A DNA stretch of 64,000 bases from positions 1 through 64,000 of the forward strand of contig NZ_JAEUAW010000006.1 in the NCBI RefSeq assembly GCF_019511665.1. Direction: 5' to 3'. Within the stretch, counting starts at the first letter, position 1; every line of letters starts with the position of its first letter. The notes below the pieces were generated by a model that ran no database searches, had not been told where the DNA came from, and worked only from the letters and a program-made list of their open reading frames with translations. The DNA comes from Microbacterium jejuense. Lineage in GTDB: Bacteria; Actinomycetota; Actinomycetes; Actinomycetales; Microbacteriaceae. Of the stretch, positions 16,515 through 24,248 are shown in pieces. Position numbers and translations under genes: made by a program.

Positions 16515-17236
16515 GCGCCTCCGAACCGCTCGGTCTTGATCCGCTCCGGTGCGTGGCCGAGTTCAACCAGCGCGTCGGCGACGTGCTCGACGAACCCCGT
16601 CGGACCGCACACGTACACGATCGGCCGCTGCTCGGGCGGCCACACGGCTGCGCGCAGGGCGTCGGCGTCGATCCGGCCGACGCTCCCCTGCCAGCCGTCA
16701 GGCGCGGCACGCGTATAGCGCCAGGTGACCGCCACTCCCCCGTCGGCCGCGTCCCGTTCCAGCTCGTCGCGATATATCGCGTCCTCCTGGGTGCGCACGG
16801 AGTACAGCAGACGAAGGGATGCCGCAGCCCCGGCATCCTTCGCCGCCCGCGCGATCGCGACCAGCGGGACCACGCCCGAGCCGCCTGCGATGAGCTGAAC
16901 GGGCTCCGCTCCCCCGGGCCGCCACACGAAGTAGCCGCCGAGCGGGCCCTTCACCTCCAGCTCGTCGCCCGGGAGCACGTCCCGCACGAGATACGGCGAC
17001 ACCTCGCCCTCGGGGATCTCGTCGACGGCGAGCTCGATCGTGTCGGACGCCCCGTACGAACCGAGCGAGTACGACCGCACGGCCTGGTAGCCGTCCTCGG
17101 CGGTGAGCCGGATGTCGACGTGCTGGCCCGCATCGCTTCCCGGCCAGCCGGGCACGGTGACGCGCAGGATGCGGGCCGACGGGGTGACGTCAGCGACCTC
17201 GGCGACCCGCGCGGACCGCCAGCCGCCGACCGTCAC
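16511..17236 (-). CDS. Ferredoxin/flavodoxin reductase-type FAD-binding oxidoreductase
   Basis: A 241-residue reductase of the ferredoxin-NADP reductase fold. RSYSLGS is the FAD-binding motif, GPLGGYF the second flavin contact, GGSGVVPLVAIAR the pyridine-nucleotide pyrophosphate loop and VYVCGPTGFVEHV the C-terminal nucleotide motif. There is no ferredoxin domain. I chose GTG at 17236 because it overlaps the upstream stop as GTGA; a TTG one codon earlier is equally in frame. It lies between a molybdopterin oxidoreductase gene and a zinc-ribbon gene, and probably passes NAD(P)H electrons to or from the former. Confidence 0.85.
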   Translation of the reverse strand: MTVGGWRSARVAEVADVTPSARILRVTVPGWPGSDAGQHVDIRLTAEDGYQAVRSYSLGSYGASDTIELAVDEIPEGEVSPYLVRDVLPGDELEVKGPLGGYFVWRPGGAEPVQLIAGGSGVVPLVAIARAAKDAGAAASLRLLYSVRTQEDAIYRDELERDAADGGVAVTWRYTRAAPDGWQGSVGRIDADALRAAVWPPEQRPIVYVCGPTGFVEHVADALVELGHAPERIKTERFGGA

Positions 17237-17826
17237 CAATATCGCTCCTCGGTCCAGGGATCGCCGTGCATGTTGTAGCCGTTCTGCTCCCAGAACCCCG
17301 GCTCATCCTGGTCCATGAGCGTGAGGCCGCGCACCCACTTCGCGCTCTTCCAGAAGTAGAGGTGCGGCACCAGCAGACGCGCCGGCCCGCCGTGCTCGGG
17401 GTCGAGCGGCTCGCCGTCGAACTCGAACGCCACCCACGCCTGCCCGTCTCGCAGCTCGTCGAGCGGGACGTTCGTCGTGTAGCCGCCGTACGAGTGCGCC
17501 ATCGCGTACGAGGCATCGGTGTCGACGGCATCGAGCAGCGTATCGAGCGACACCCCGCGCCACGACGTGCCGAGCTTCGACCACCGGGTCACGCAGTGGA
17601 TGTCTGTGTGGACGTCCTCGATGGGCAGGGAGAGGAACTCGTCCCACGTCCACGACACCTCCGTCCCGGCCTCGGTGCGGATCCCGAAGCGCCAGTCGGC
17701 GGTGTCGATGCGCGGCGTCGGTCCGGCCGACAGCACGGGGAAATCCTCGGTCAGATACTGCCCCGGAGGCAGGTGCGGGTCGGTGTCGCGGCGCCGTGCG
17801 CCGAATCCCCTGGAGATGACGGCCAT
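17233..17826 (-). CDS. Sulfite oxidase-like molybdopterin-dependent oxidoreductase
   Basis: A 197-residue protein corresponding to the molybdopterin domain of the sulfite oxidase/MsrP (YedY) family. IHCVTRWSKLGTSWRGV carries the molybdenum-ligand Cys78. LDELRDGQAWVAFEFDGEPL and EHGGPARLLVPHLYFWKSAK are the other conserved blocks. There is no Tat or Sec signal peptide and no haem domain, so it appears cytoplasmic, unlike MsrP. It is the first gene of a three-gene operon with a flavin reductase (GTGA overlap) and a DUF6510 protein. The physiological substrate is unknown. Confidence 0.87.
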   Translation of the reverse strand: MAVISRGFGARRRDTDPHLPPGQYLTEDFPVLSAGPTPRIDTADWRFGIRTEAGTEVSWTWDEFLSLPIEDVHTDIHCVTRWSKLGTSWRGVSLDTLLDAVDTDASYAMAHSYGGYTTNVPLDELRDGQAWVAFEFDGEPLDPEHGGPARLLVPHLYFWKSAKWVRGLTLMDQDEPGFWEQNGYNMHGDPWTEERYW

Positions 17827-17880
17827 GCTCGATGTTTTACACCCCGCGGCCCGTCGAAGCCCACATGTTCGATGCGGGGT
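17824..17880. promoter_or_regulatory. Repeats in the divergent promoter region of the Mo-oxidoreductase and HdeD genes
   Basis: CATGCTCGATG (17824-17834) and CATGTTCGATG (17864-17874) are direct repeats 40 bases apart, one overlapping the oxidoreductase start codon. ACCCCGC (17841-17847) and GCGGGGT (17874-17880) are inverted between them. TCTAAGCTTTAG follows and may hold the -10 of the HdeD-like gene. The arrangement looks regulatory, but no regulator is encoded beside it. Confidence 0.4.
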
Positions 17881-17930
17881 CTAAGCTTTAGCCGCATTCC
17901 ATTCAGGAAACTCTCAGAAAGGCACCTCTC

Positions 17931-18488
17931 ATGTCCACCGCATCCGAGGCCGAGAAGTCGGCCGTCAACGGAATCCGCACGGCGCTCGGCATCGGCGGCG
18001 TCCTCGCACTCATCGTCGGCATCCTGATCCTGGTGTGGCCGGGCAAGACCTTCGCGGTCGTCACCGCCATCATCGCGATCTACGCCATCGCCGCGGGTCT
18101 CGTCTACGCCGGACTCGGCATCTTCTCCAAGACCAAGGGCGGGTGGGCCCGTGTCGGCCACATCGTCCTGGGCGTGCTGTTCATCATCGCCGGTGTCATC
18201 GCCCTCTTCAACCTGACCGCGTCGAGCGCCTACCTGCTGCTGTTCATCGGCATCCTGGTCGGCATCCTGTGGATCGTCGAGGGCATCGTCGCGCTGTCGA
18301 CGCTGGGTGACGCCGCGTCGAAGGGCTGGTCGATCTTCTTCGCCATCCTGAGCATCATCGCCGGTATCATCGTCCTCTTCTCGCCCGTCTGGGGCACGAT
18401 CGTCCTGTGGTGGATCCTGGGCATCTCGCTCGTGGTCCTCGGCATCATCAACATCGTGCGCGCCTTCACCTTCAAGGGCGACCTCTGA
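17931..18488 (+). CDS. HdeD-like DUF308 membrane protein
   Basis: A 185-residue membrane protein with six predicted helices in three hairpins. Each hairpin repeats a GxLxLIxGIxxLxWP-like pattern (GVLALIVGILILVWPGKTF first), the hallmark of the DUF308/HdeD family. In E. coli HdeD is linked to acid resistance; in actinobacteria the role is unknown. AGAAAGG precedes the ATG at 17931. It is monocistronic, ended by a very strong hairpin, and diverges from the molybdopterin oxidoreductase operon. Confidence 0.85.
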   Translation: MSTASEAEKSAVNGIRTALGIGGVLALIVGILILVWPGKTFAVVTAIIAIYAIAAGLVYAGLGIFSKTKGGWARVGHIVLGVLFIIAGVIALFNLTASSAYLLLFIGILVGILWIVEGIVALSTLGDAASKGWSIFFAILSIIAGIIVLFSPVWGTIVLWWILGISLVVLGIINIVRAFTFKGDL

Positions 18489-18499
18489 TCAGGGACTGA

Positions 18500-18543
18500 A
18501 CGCGAGAGGCCCCGGGAGCGCGAGCTCCCGGGGCCTCTCGCGT
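18500..18543. terminator. Strong bidirectional hairpin terminator
   Basis: A perfect 20-base stem (18500-18519 with 18524-18543) closed by the tetraloop GCGA; the arm core is GAGAGGCCCCGGGAGC. It separates the HdeD-like gene from the convergent S9 peptidase gene, whose stop is nine bases further on. No U-tract is present on either side. Confidence 0.85.
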
Positions 18544-18551
18544 TCGCGGCG

Positions 18552-20531
18552 TCAGCCGACCGGCAGGTGCCGCGCCCACCAGTCGAGCACGGCGTCGAAG
18601 CGCTCGACGCGATGCCGCGGCTGTCCGGACCGGGTCAGCTCATGGTTCTCGCCCGGGAACACCAGCATCTCGGCCTCGGTGCCCTGGCGCCTGAGCGCGG
18701 TGTAGTAGCGGGTCGCCTGCTCGAGCGGGCAGCGGAAGTCGAGCTCGGAGTGCATCACGAGCGTCGGCGTCTTCACCTGCCCCACCACAGCCATCGGGCT
18801 CTGGCGGGCGATATCGTCGGCCGACACGCCGACGTACTCGTCGCCGAAGAACGACCCGATGTCGCTGGTCCCCTGGAACGACACGGGCTCGAGGAAGCCG
18901 CGCTCGACGATCGCGCCGGCGAACCGGTGGTCGTGCGCGATCACCCAGGCCGTCAGGTAGCCGCCGTACGAGCCGCCCTGCACGCCGACGCGCTCGCCGT
19001 CGAGCCGCTCGTCGGACGCGATCGCGCCCTCGAAGAAGTCGATGACGTCGGCGAAGTCGACGGTGCCCATCTGCTGGCGGATGCTGCGGCCGTGCGCGGG
19101 GCCGTAGCCCGCGGAACCGCGGGGGTTCGAGTAGACGACGGCGTACCCGGCATCGACGAGCACCTGTGTCTCGTCGAACAGGTGCACGCCGTACGAGGCG
19201 AACGGCCCGCCGTGGATCTGCAGGATCACGGGGAACGGCCCCTCGCCCTCGGGCGCGGCCACCCAGCCGTGCACGGGGTAGCCGTCGCGACCGGTCACGG
19301 TGAGCTCGCGTGGGATCGCGATGCCGGATGCCGCGGCCCCGGCTCCGAAGTCGGTCAGGGTGCGCGTCGTCCCGCCGTCGACGAGCATCAGCTCGCCGAA
19401 CGAGTCGGGCCGGGCCACGGCGGCCACCACGCGCTCGCCGGCCGCGGCGTGCCCGCTGACCTCGAGGTCGCCGCCCAGCACCTCCGCTACGGCGCCGTCC
19501 CGCGACACCCGCAGCAGGCGCACACGGCCGCGCGTGCTGTCGTGGACGAGGAAGTCGTCGCCGGAAGCGCTCAGGTGCCCCTCGCCGAGGTACACCTCGT
19601 CGACGTCGGTGAGTCGACGCGGCCCCTCGGGTCCGAGGAGGAACAGGCCGACGCCGGGTGCGATGAAGTCGCGCCCGTCGCCGACCTCGTGCCCCAGCAA
19701 CGCGACGGTGCCGTCGTCGGCGACCGCGATGTCGAACACCGACAGCCCGGCGTCGAAGGCGAGCACCTCGCGCTCGCCCGATCCGTCGACCGCGACGGCG
19801 ACGACGCGCGTGCGCAGGTCGCGCACCGCCGATTCGATGTCGTCCGTCGCGGTGAGCAGCTCGGAGCCGTCCGCAGAGAACACGAGTCCCCCGTGCGAGG
19901 TCGTGCCGTCGGTGAGCTGTCGCGCCTCTGCGGCCACGACGGTCTTCTTCGGCACCGGAGCGTCGTCCGGGCGCACGGCGGCCGCCGGCTCGTAGAACGG
20001 CTCGGCGTCCACATCCGGCGCGGCGACGACGAACACGTGCGACGGACGGTCGCCGATGTACCCGAGCCCGTTGGCGTGCCAGCGGATGCCCGTGATGCGA
20101 CGCGGCGATTCGGCTGCGGCATCCAATCCCTCCACGCTGCCGTACCGACCCTTCTCGGGCACGCGCGCGAGGAAGGCGAGGGAGGCGCCGTCGGGCGACC
20201 ATGCGTACTCCTCGACCCCGAGGCTCGCGTCTGTCGCCTGCACCGGCTCGCCGCCGGCGGCGGGGATCACGTGCACCTGGGGCTTGCCCTTCGCATCGCC
20301 GCGCACGAACGCCAGGCGTGTGCCGTCGGGCGACAGCTTCGGTGAGCCGTCCGCGGTGCCGCGGGTGAGGCGGCGCGGCGCGCCGTCCGGAAGGTCCACG
20401 CGCCACACCTGCCCCACGCCGCGGTTCGCGGCGATGTCGGGGCGTGAGGTGGCGAAGACCGCGAACGACCCGTCGGGCGCGATGTCGGGCCGCGAGACCG
20501 CGATGAGCGTCTCGATGTCAGTGGCGCGCAT
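18552..20531 (-). CDS. S9 family peptidase (prolyl oligopeptidase/acylaminoacyl peptidase type)
   Basis: A 659-residue cytoplasmic serine peptidase. The N-terminal two thirds is a WD/PD40-like beta-propeller with repeated SPDG and ADG strands, which filters access of short peptides. The C-terminal alpha/beta-hydrolase domain has the catalytic triad Ser521 in GGSYGGY, Asp598 in SELDFRCP and His630 in GENHEL. It cleaves small oligopeptides or acylated peptides. It starts at the ATG at 20531, three bases after the SDR gene's stop, so the two form one unit with the SDR gene first. No signal peptide is seen. Confidence 0.9.
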   Translation of the reverse strand: MRATDIETLIAVSRPDIAPDGSFAVFATSRPDIAANRGVGQVWRVDLPDGAPRRLTRGTADGSPKLSPDGTRLAFVRGDAKGKPQVHVIPAAGGEPVQATDASLGVEEYAWSPDGASLAFLARVPEKGRYGSVEGLDAAAESPRRITGIRWHANGLGYIGDRPSHVFVVAAPDVDAEPFYEPAAAVRPDDAPVPKKTVVAAEARQLTDGTTSHGGLVFSADGSELLTATDDIESAVRDLRTRVVAVAVDGSGEREVLAFDAGLSVFDIAVADDGTVALLGHEVGDGRDFIAPGVGLFLLGPEGPRRLTDVDEVYLGEGHLSASGDDFLVHDSTRGRVRLLRVSRDGAVAEVLGGDLEVSGHAAAGERVVAAVARPDSFGELMLVDGGTTRTLTDFGAGAAASGIAIPRELTVTGRDGYPVHGWVAAPEGEGPFPVILQIHGGPFASYGVHLFDETQVLVDAGYAVVYSNPRGSAGYGPAHGRSIRQQMGTVDFADVIDFFEGAIASDERLDGERVGVQGGSYGGYLTAWVIAHDHRFAGAIVERGFLEPVSFQGTSDIGSFFGDEYVGVSADDIARQSPMAVVGQVKTPTLVMHSELDFRCPLEQATRYYTALRRQGTEAEMLVFPGENHELTRSGQPRHRVERFDAVLDWWARHLPVG

Positions 20532-20534
20532 CGG

Positions 20535-21320
20535 TCACGCCTCTCCGAACGACGACACGTCGCCGATCAGCCGCGTGTTGTCGGCGGGCACCGGCTCGTA
20601 GGCGGCCGCAGCCACCTCGGCCGCGAACTCCGACACGTTGTAGAGCTTGCCGGCGTCCTCACGACGGGCGGCGATGGCGCCGGGGTTGGCGCGCTCGAGG
20701 AGAGTCGCGGTGATCGTGCCCTCGATCATGTCGCCCGACACCACGACGAACTCGACGCCGCGCTCGGTGAGAGCGGGGATGCGCTCGCGCAGGGCGTCCT
20801 CGCCGGCGCGCTTCGACAGAGCGACGGGCTCGTACTCGGGCATCGTCGGGGTGGTGCGGATGAAGTGGGCCTGGTGGCTGGTGACGAACACCACGCGCGA
20901 GCCCTCGCCCAGCAGCGGCAGCGCCGTCTCGAGCACGCGCACCTGGGCGTCGCGATTCAGCTGCAGCGCGTAGTCCTCGGCCATTCCGGACTCCATGCCG
21001 CCGGACGCGTTGAGCACGAGGACGTCGAGCCCCCCGAAGGTGTCGCGGACCTGTTCGAACATCGCCTGGACGGATGCCTCGTCGGTGAGATCCGCGCCCA
21101 CCACGAGCGTCTGCACCCCGAGCTCGCGCAGCTCCGCAGCGAGCTTCTCGGCCCGCGGCGCCTTGTTGCGGTAGTTGATGACGACGTTCGCGCCGGCCTC
21201 GGCGAGGTAGCGCGCGGTGTCGGCGCCGATGCCTCGTGACGAGCCGGTGACGAGGGCGGTCTTGCCGCTCAGCGAACCAGCAGGGATCGGGGTGGAAGTC
21301 GGGTGGGTTGACTCAGTCAC
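20535..21320 (-). CDS. SDR-family protein with altered catalytic tyrosine region
   Basis: A 261-residue Rossmann-fold protein. GSSRGIG at residues 26-32 binds the dinucleotide, LNASGG is at 103-108 and the catalytic-type Ser is at 148. Lys170 is present in SKRAGEDAL, but the residue four before it, normally Tyr, is Val166. The nearest Tyr is 163, seven before the lysine. The protein may therefore be an atypical reductase, use Tyr163, or have lost activity. It precedes the S9 peptidase with a three-base gap and diverges from nfeD. Confidence 0.8.
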   Translation of the reverse strand: MTESTHPTSTPIPAGSLSGKTALVTGSSRGIGADTARYLAEAGANVVINYRNKAPRAEKLAAELRELGVQTLVVGADLTDEASVQAMFEQVRDTFGGLDVLVLNASGGMESGMAEDYALQLNRDAQVRVLETALPLLGEGSRVVFVTSHQAHFIRTTPTMPEYEPVALSKRAGEDALRERIPALTERGVEFVVVSGDMIEGTITATLLERANPGAIAARREDAGKLYNVSEFAAEVAAAAYEPVPADNTRLIGDVSSFGEA

Positions 21321-21364
21321 GCAACGACCCTACCTGCTAGGTTCGAGGCAAGAGGAGGCGCACC

Positions 21365-21856
21365 GTGGAGCTCATCCAGACCATCGAGCAATGGGCGTGG
21401 ATCGGCTGGCTCGTCCTGATCCTGGTCTTTCTCGTCATCGAGATGCTCACGCTCGATTTCACGTTCCTGATGCTGTCGATCGGCGGACTCGCCGGCCTGG
21501 CCGCCGACCTGCTCGGCGCCCCCGTGTGGCTGCAGGTCATCATCGCCGCGGTCGCGGGAGCCCTGCTCATCCTGTTCCTGCGTCCGCCGCTGCTGCGACG
21601 CCTGCGTCGCGGCGAGGATCCGACGCCGTCGAACGTCGACGCCCTCATCGGCATCGGCGGACTCGTCGTCTCGACGGTCGGCGCCCACTCCGGGCAGGTC
21701 AAGCTCGCCAACGGCGACGTCTGGACAGCCCGCGCCGAAGGCGGCGAACTCGAACCCGGCACGCGCGTGCTGGTCAGCCGCATCGACGGGGCGACTGCGG
21801 TCGTGCGCGTCGCCGAAGCGATCACTCCCCCACACCCCGAGGAGCCCCGCCTGTGA
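21365..21856 (+). CDS. NfeD-family membrane protein
   Basis: A 163-residue short NfeD protein. About three membrane helices (residues 12-80) are followed by a soluble OB-fold of about 60 residues, with GIGGLVVSTVGAHSGQVKLANGD and the GTRVLVSRIDGATAVVRV strands. Short NfeD proteins act with SPFH (stomatin/flotillin-like) proteins at membrane microdomains, and here the SPFH gene follows with a GTGA overlap. AGAGGAGG precedes the GTG start at 21365. The long-type NfeD protease domain is absent. Confidence 0.87.
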   Translation: MELIQTIEQWAWIGWLVLILVFLVIEMLTLDFTFLMLSIGGLAGLAADLLGAPVWLQVIIAAVAGALLILFLRPPLLRRLRRGEDPTPSNVDALIGIGGLVVSTVGAHSGQVKLANGDVWTARAEGGELEPGTRVLVSRIDGATAVVRVAEAITPPHPEEPRL

Positions 21857-22971
21857 ACGACTCCGTCATCCCCACCACGATCGGGTGGATCCTCGCGATC
21901 GCGGTCTTCATCTTCGTGCTGGTCGTGATCTTCCGCTCGATCCGCATCGTTCCGCAGGCCACCGCCGGCGTCGTCGAGCGTCTCGGCCGCTACCACAAGA
22001 CCCTCACGCCCGGTCTGAACCTGCTGGTGCCGTTCATCGACCGGCTGCGGCCCCTCATCGACATGCGCGAGCAGGTCGTCTCGTTCCCGCCGCAGCCCGT
22101 CATCACCGAAGACAACCTCGTCGTCTCGATCGACACCGTCGTCTACTTCCAGGTCACCGACGCCCGGGCGGCGACGTACGAGATCGCCAACTACCTGGGC
22201 GCCGTCGAGCAGCTGACCACCACGACGCTCCGCAATGTCGTCGGCGGCCTGAACCTCGAAGAGGCGCTCACCAGCCGCGACGAGATCAACGGCCAGCTGC
22301 GCGTCGTGCTCGACGAGGCGACCGGCAAGTGGGGCATCCGCGTGTCCCGTGTCGAGCTCAAGGCGATCGACCCGCCCATCTCGATCCAGGACTCGATGGA
22401 GAAGCAGATGCGCGCCGAGCGCGACCGCCGCGCCGCGATCCTCACGGCCGAAGGCTCGAAGCAGTCGCAGATCCTCGAGGCCGAGGGCCGCCGGCAGGCC
22501 GAGATCCTCCGCGCCGAGGGCGACAAGCAGGCCGCGGTGCTGCGCGCACAGGGTGAGGCGCAGGCCATCGAGATGGTGTTCAACGCGATCCACGTCGGCG
22601 ACCCCGACGAGAAGCTGCTGGCCTACCAGTACCTGCAGACCCTGCCGAAGATCTCCGAGAGCCCGTCGAGCAAGCTGTGGATCATCCCGAGCGAGCTGAC
22701 CGAGGCGCTCAAGGGCATCGGCGAGGCGTTCGGCGGCCGGGTGCCCGCCGGTCCGCGAAGCACCACGACGGCGTCCTCGCTCGGCACACCGGCCTCTGCG
22801 GCGCGCACCGGCACCACCGCCGACGAAGCGGTGGCGGCCGCGCGCGAGGCGGCGACGGCCGCCGACGACATCGCGACCGCGGCGCAGCAGACGGCCACGC
22901 CCGGACTCGGCGCACCGCCCGCGCCGCCGGCATCCGACGATCCCGACGCGGGAACCGCTCCCTCTTCGTGA
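21853..22971 (+). CDS. SPFH/Band 7 membrane protein (stomatin/QmcA-like)
   Basis: A 372-residue protein. One N-terminal membrane helix (about 9-30) is followed by the SPFH domain starting RIVPQATAGVVERLGRYHKT, a long heptad-rich helix with repeated AEG-(K/R)-x-x-x-I-L units (about 190-240), and an Ala/Thr/Pro-rich unstructured tail. Such proteins oligomerise on the cytoplasmic face and organise membrane microdomains. The GTG at 21853 overlaps the NfeD stop as GTGA, and its own stop overlaps the next gene's GTG in the same way. Confidence 0.9.
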   Translation: MNDSVIPTTIGWILAIAVFIFVLVVIFRSIRIVPQATAGVVERLGRYHKTLTPGLNLLVPFIDRLRPLIDMREQVVSFPPQPVITEDNLVVSIDTVVYFQVTDARAATYEIANYLGAVEQLTTTTLRNVVGGLNLEEALTSRDEINGQLRVVLDEATGKWGIRVSRVELKAIDPPISIQDSMEKQMRAERDRRAAILTAEGSKQSQILEAEGRRQAEILRAEGDKQAAVLRAQGEAQAIEMVFNAIHVGDPDEKLLAYQYLQTLPKISESPSSKLWIIPSELTEALKGIGEAFGGRVPAGPRSTTTASSLGTPASAARTGTTADEAVAAAREAATAADDIATAAQQTATPGLGAPPAPPASDDPDAGTAPSS

Positions 22972-23744
22972 CCCACCCGTGGTTCCGCGGCATCACCCCG
23001 CCGCGCGTGCTCGCGCATCGCGGTCTGGTGATGCCGGAGGCGGCGGCGGAGGGCATCGCCGAGAACTCGTTCGCGGCCGTCGCCGCCGCACACTCCGCGG
23101 GAGCGCCGTATGTGGAGTCCGACTGCCACCTGACCGCGGACGGCGTCGTCGTGCTGTTCCACGACGAGGACCTCTCGCGCGTGACCGGCGACCCCCGCCG
23201 GATCGCCGACGTCACGCTGACCGAGCTCGAGCAGCTGATGGCCGAGCGTGGCGGTCTCATCACCCTCCAGCAGGCGCTCGACGCGTTCCCGACGGTGCGC
23301 TTCAACCTCGACGTGAAGGCGGAGGATGCCGCCGTCCCGGTCGGCACGGCGGTCGCGCCGTTCGCCGACCGGGTGCTCGTGACCAGCTTCTCCGACGACC
23401 GCCGGCGCCGAGCCCTCGACGCGGCCGCGGCGAAGGGCGGCGGCATCCGTCCCGCCACCTCCGGCGGAACCCGCACGATCGCTCGGGTCCTCGCTGCCGT
23501 CACAGCGCGCTCCGACCGTCTCGTCGCCCGGGCGCTCGCGGGCGTGGACGCGCTCCAGGTGCCTGAGCGTCGCGGACGCATCCGGGTGGTCACGCCGCGG
23601 CTGATCGCGGCGGCGCATCGCCACGACGTCGAGGTGCACGTGTGGACCGTGAACGCCCCCGACGACATGCGCCGGCTCATCGGGATGGGCGTCGACGGCA
23701 TCGTCACCGACCGCGCCGACATCGCACTCGACGCGCTGTCTTAG
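22968..23744 (+). CDS. Glycerophosphodiester phosphodiesterase family protein
   Basis: A 258-residue TIM-barrel phosphodiesterase. RVLAHRGLVMP carries the first catalytic His, YVESDCHLTADGVVVLFHDED the metal-binding Glu/Asp and second His, and VHVWTVNAPDDMRRLIGMGVDGIVTDRAD is the C-terminal signature. It hydrolyses glycerophosphodiesters to an alcohol and glycerol 3-phosphate. There is no signal peptide. The GTG start overlaps the SPFH stop (GTGA), placing it third in the nfeD-SPFH operon and suggesting a membrane-lipid theme. Confidence 0.9.
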   Translation: MTHPWFRGITPPRVLAHRGLVMPEAAAEGIAENSFAAVAAAHSAGAPYVESDCHLTADGVVVLFHDEDLSRVTGDPRRIADVTLTELEQLMAERGGLITLQQALDAFPTVRFNLDVKAEDAAVPVGTAVAPFADRVLVTSFSDDRRRRALDAAAAKGGGIRPATSGGTRTIARVLAAVTARSDRLVARALAGVDALQVPERRGRIRVVTPRLIAAAHRHDVEVHVWTVNAPDDMRRLIGMGVDGIVTDRADIALDALS

Positions 23745-23814
23745 CACACGAGGGTGACGGGTGGCCGGCCCCGCTGTGCATCCACTGTGAAAGGTCGACG
23801 AACCCCCCTCCTTC

Positions 23815-23845
23815 GGATGATCCGCACAGGTCGCTTCGTTATACC
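23815..23845 (+). promoter_or_regulatory. Candidate rbpA promoter
   Basis: GGATG (23815-23819), 18 bases, then GTT (23838-23840) loosely resembles the GGAAT-N18/19-GTT promoters read by SigR/SigH-type stress sigma factors. These drive rbpA in Streptomyces. A conventional -10, TATACC (23840-23845), overlaps its end, and no good -35 matches it. The two readings cannot be told apart here. A small palindrome CGGAT-G-ATCCG covers 23814-23824. Confidence 0.35.
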
Positions 23846-23870
23846 TGTACAGCGACGAGAGGACCACAAA

Positions 23871-24245
23871 ATGGCAGACCGCAGCCTGCGCGGCATCCGA
23901 CTCGGCGCCCAGAGCCTACAGAGCGAAGAGGGCGTCGTTTTCCATGAGCGTGCACAGCACATCTACACGTGTTCGTCCTGCGGACGTGACACGACCCTGA
24001 CTTTCGCGGCCGACGCCGAGGTGCCCCCGGCCTGGGAGTGCCGCACGTGCGGTGCCGAGGCGCTTCTGCGCGTCGGCGACGGCACGGCCACCGTCGACCA
24101 CTCGGGCGACAAGACCCCTCGCAGCCACTGGGACATGCTCCTGGAGCGCCGCACCATCCCCGAGCTCGAAGAGCTCCTCGAAGAGCGCCTCGCGTACCTG
24201 CGGGCACGCCGCGGCGGCGAAGACGCCGCGAAGCTCACCGCCTGA
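23871..24245 (+). CDS. rbpA: RNA polymerase-binding protein RbpA
   Basis: A 124-residue actinobacterial transcription activator that binds RNA polymerase and the principal sigma factor and stabilises open complexes. The N-terminal tail MADRSLRGIRLGAQS is followed by the core domain with Cys34/Cys37 and Cys57/Cys60 as zinc-ligand pairs, then the basic linker DKTPRSHWDMLLERRT and the sigma-interaction helix IPELEELLEERLAYLRARR. GAGAGGAC precedes the ATG at 23871. It is monocistronic and convergent with lnt. Confidence 0.95.
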   Translation: MADRSLRGIRLGAQSLQSEEGVVFHERAQHIYTCSSCGRDTTLTFAADAEVPPAWECRTCGAEALLRVGDGTATVDHSGDKTPRSHWDMLLERRTIPELEELLEERLAYLRARRGGEDAAKLTA

Positions 24246-24248
24246 CGC

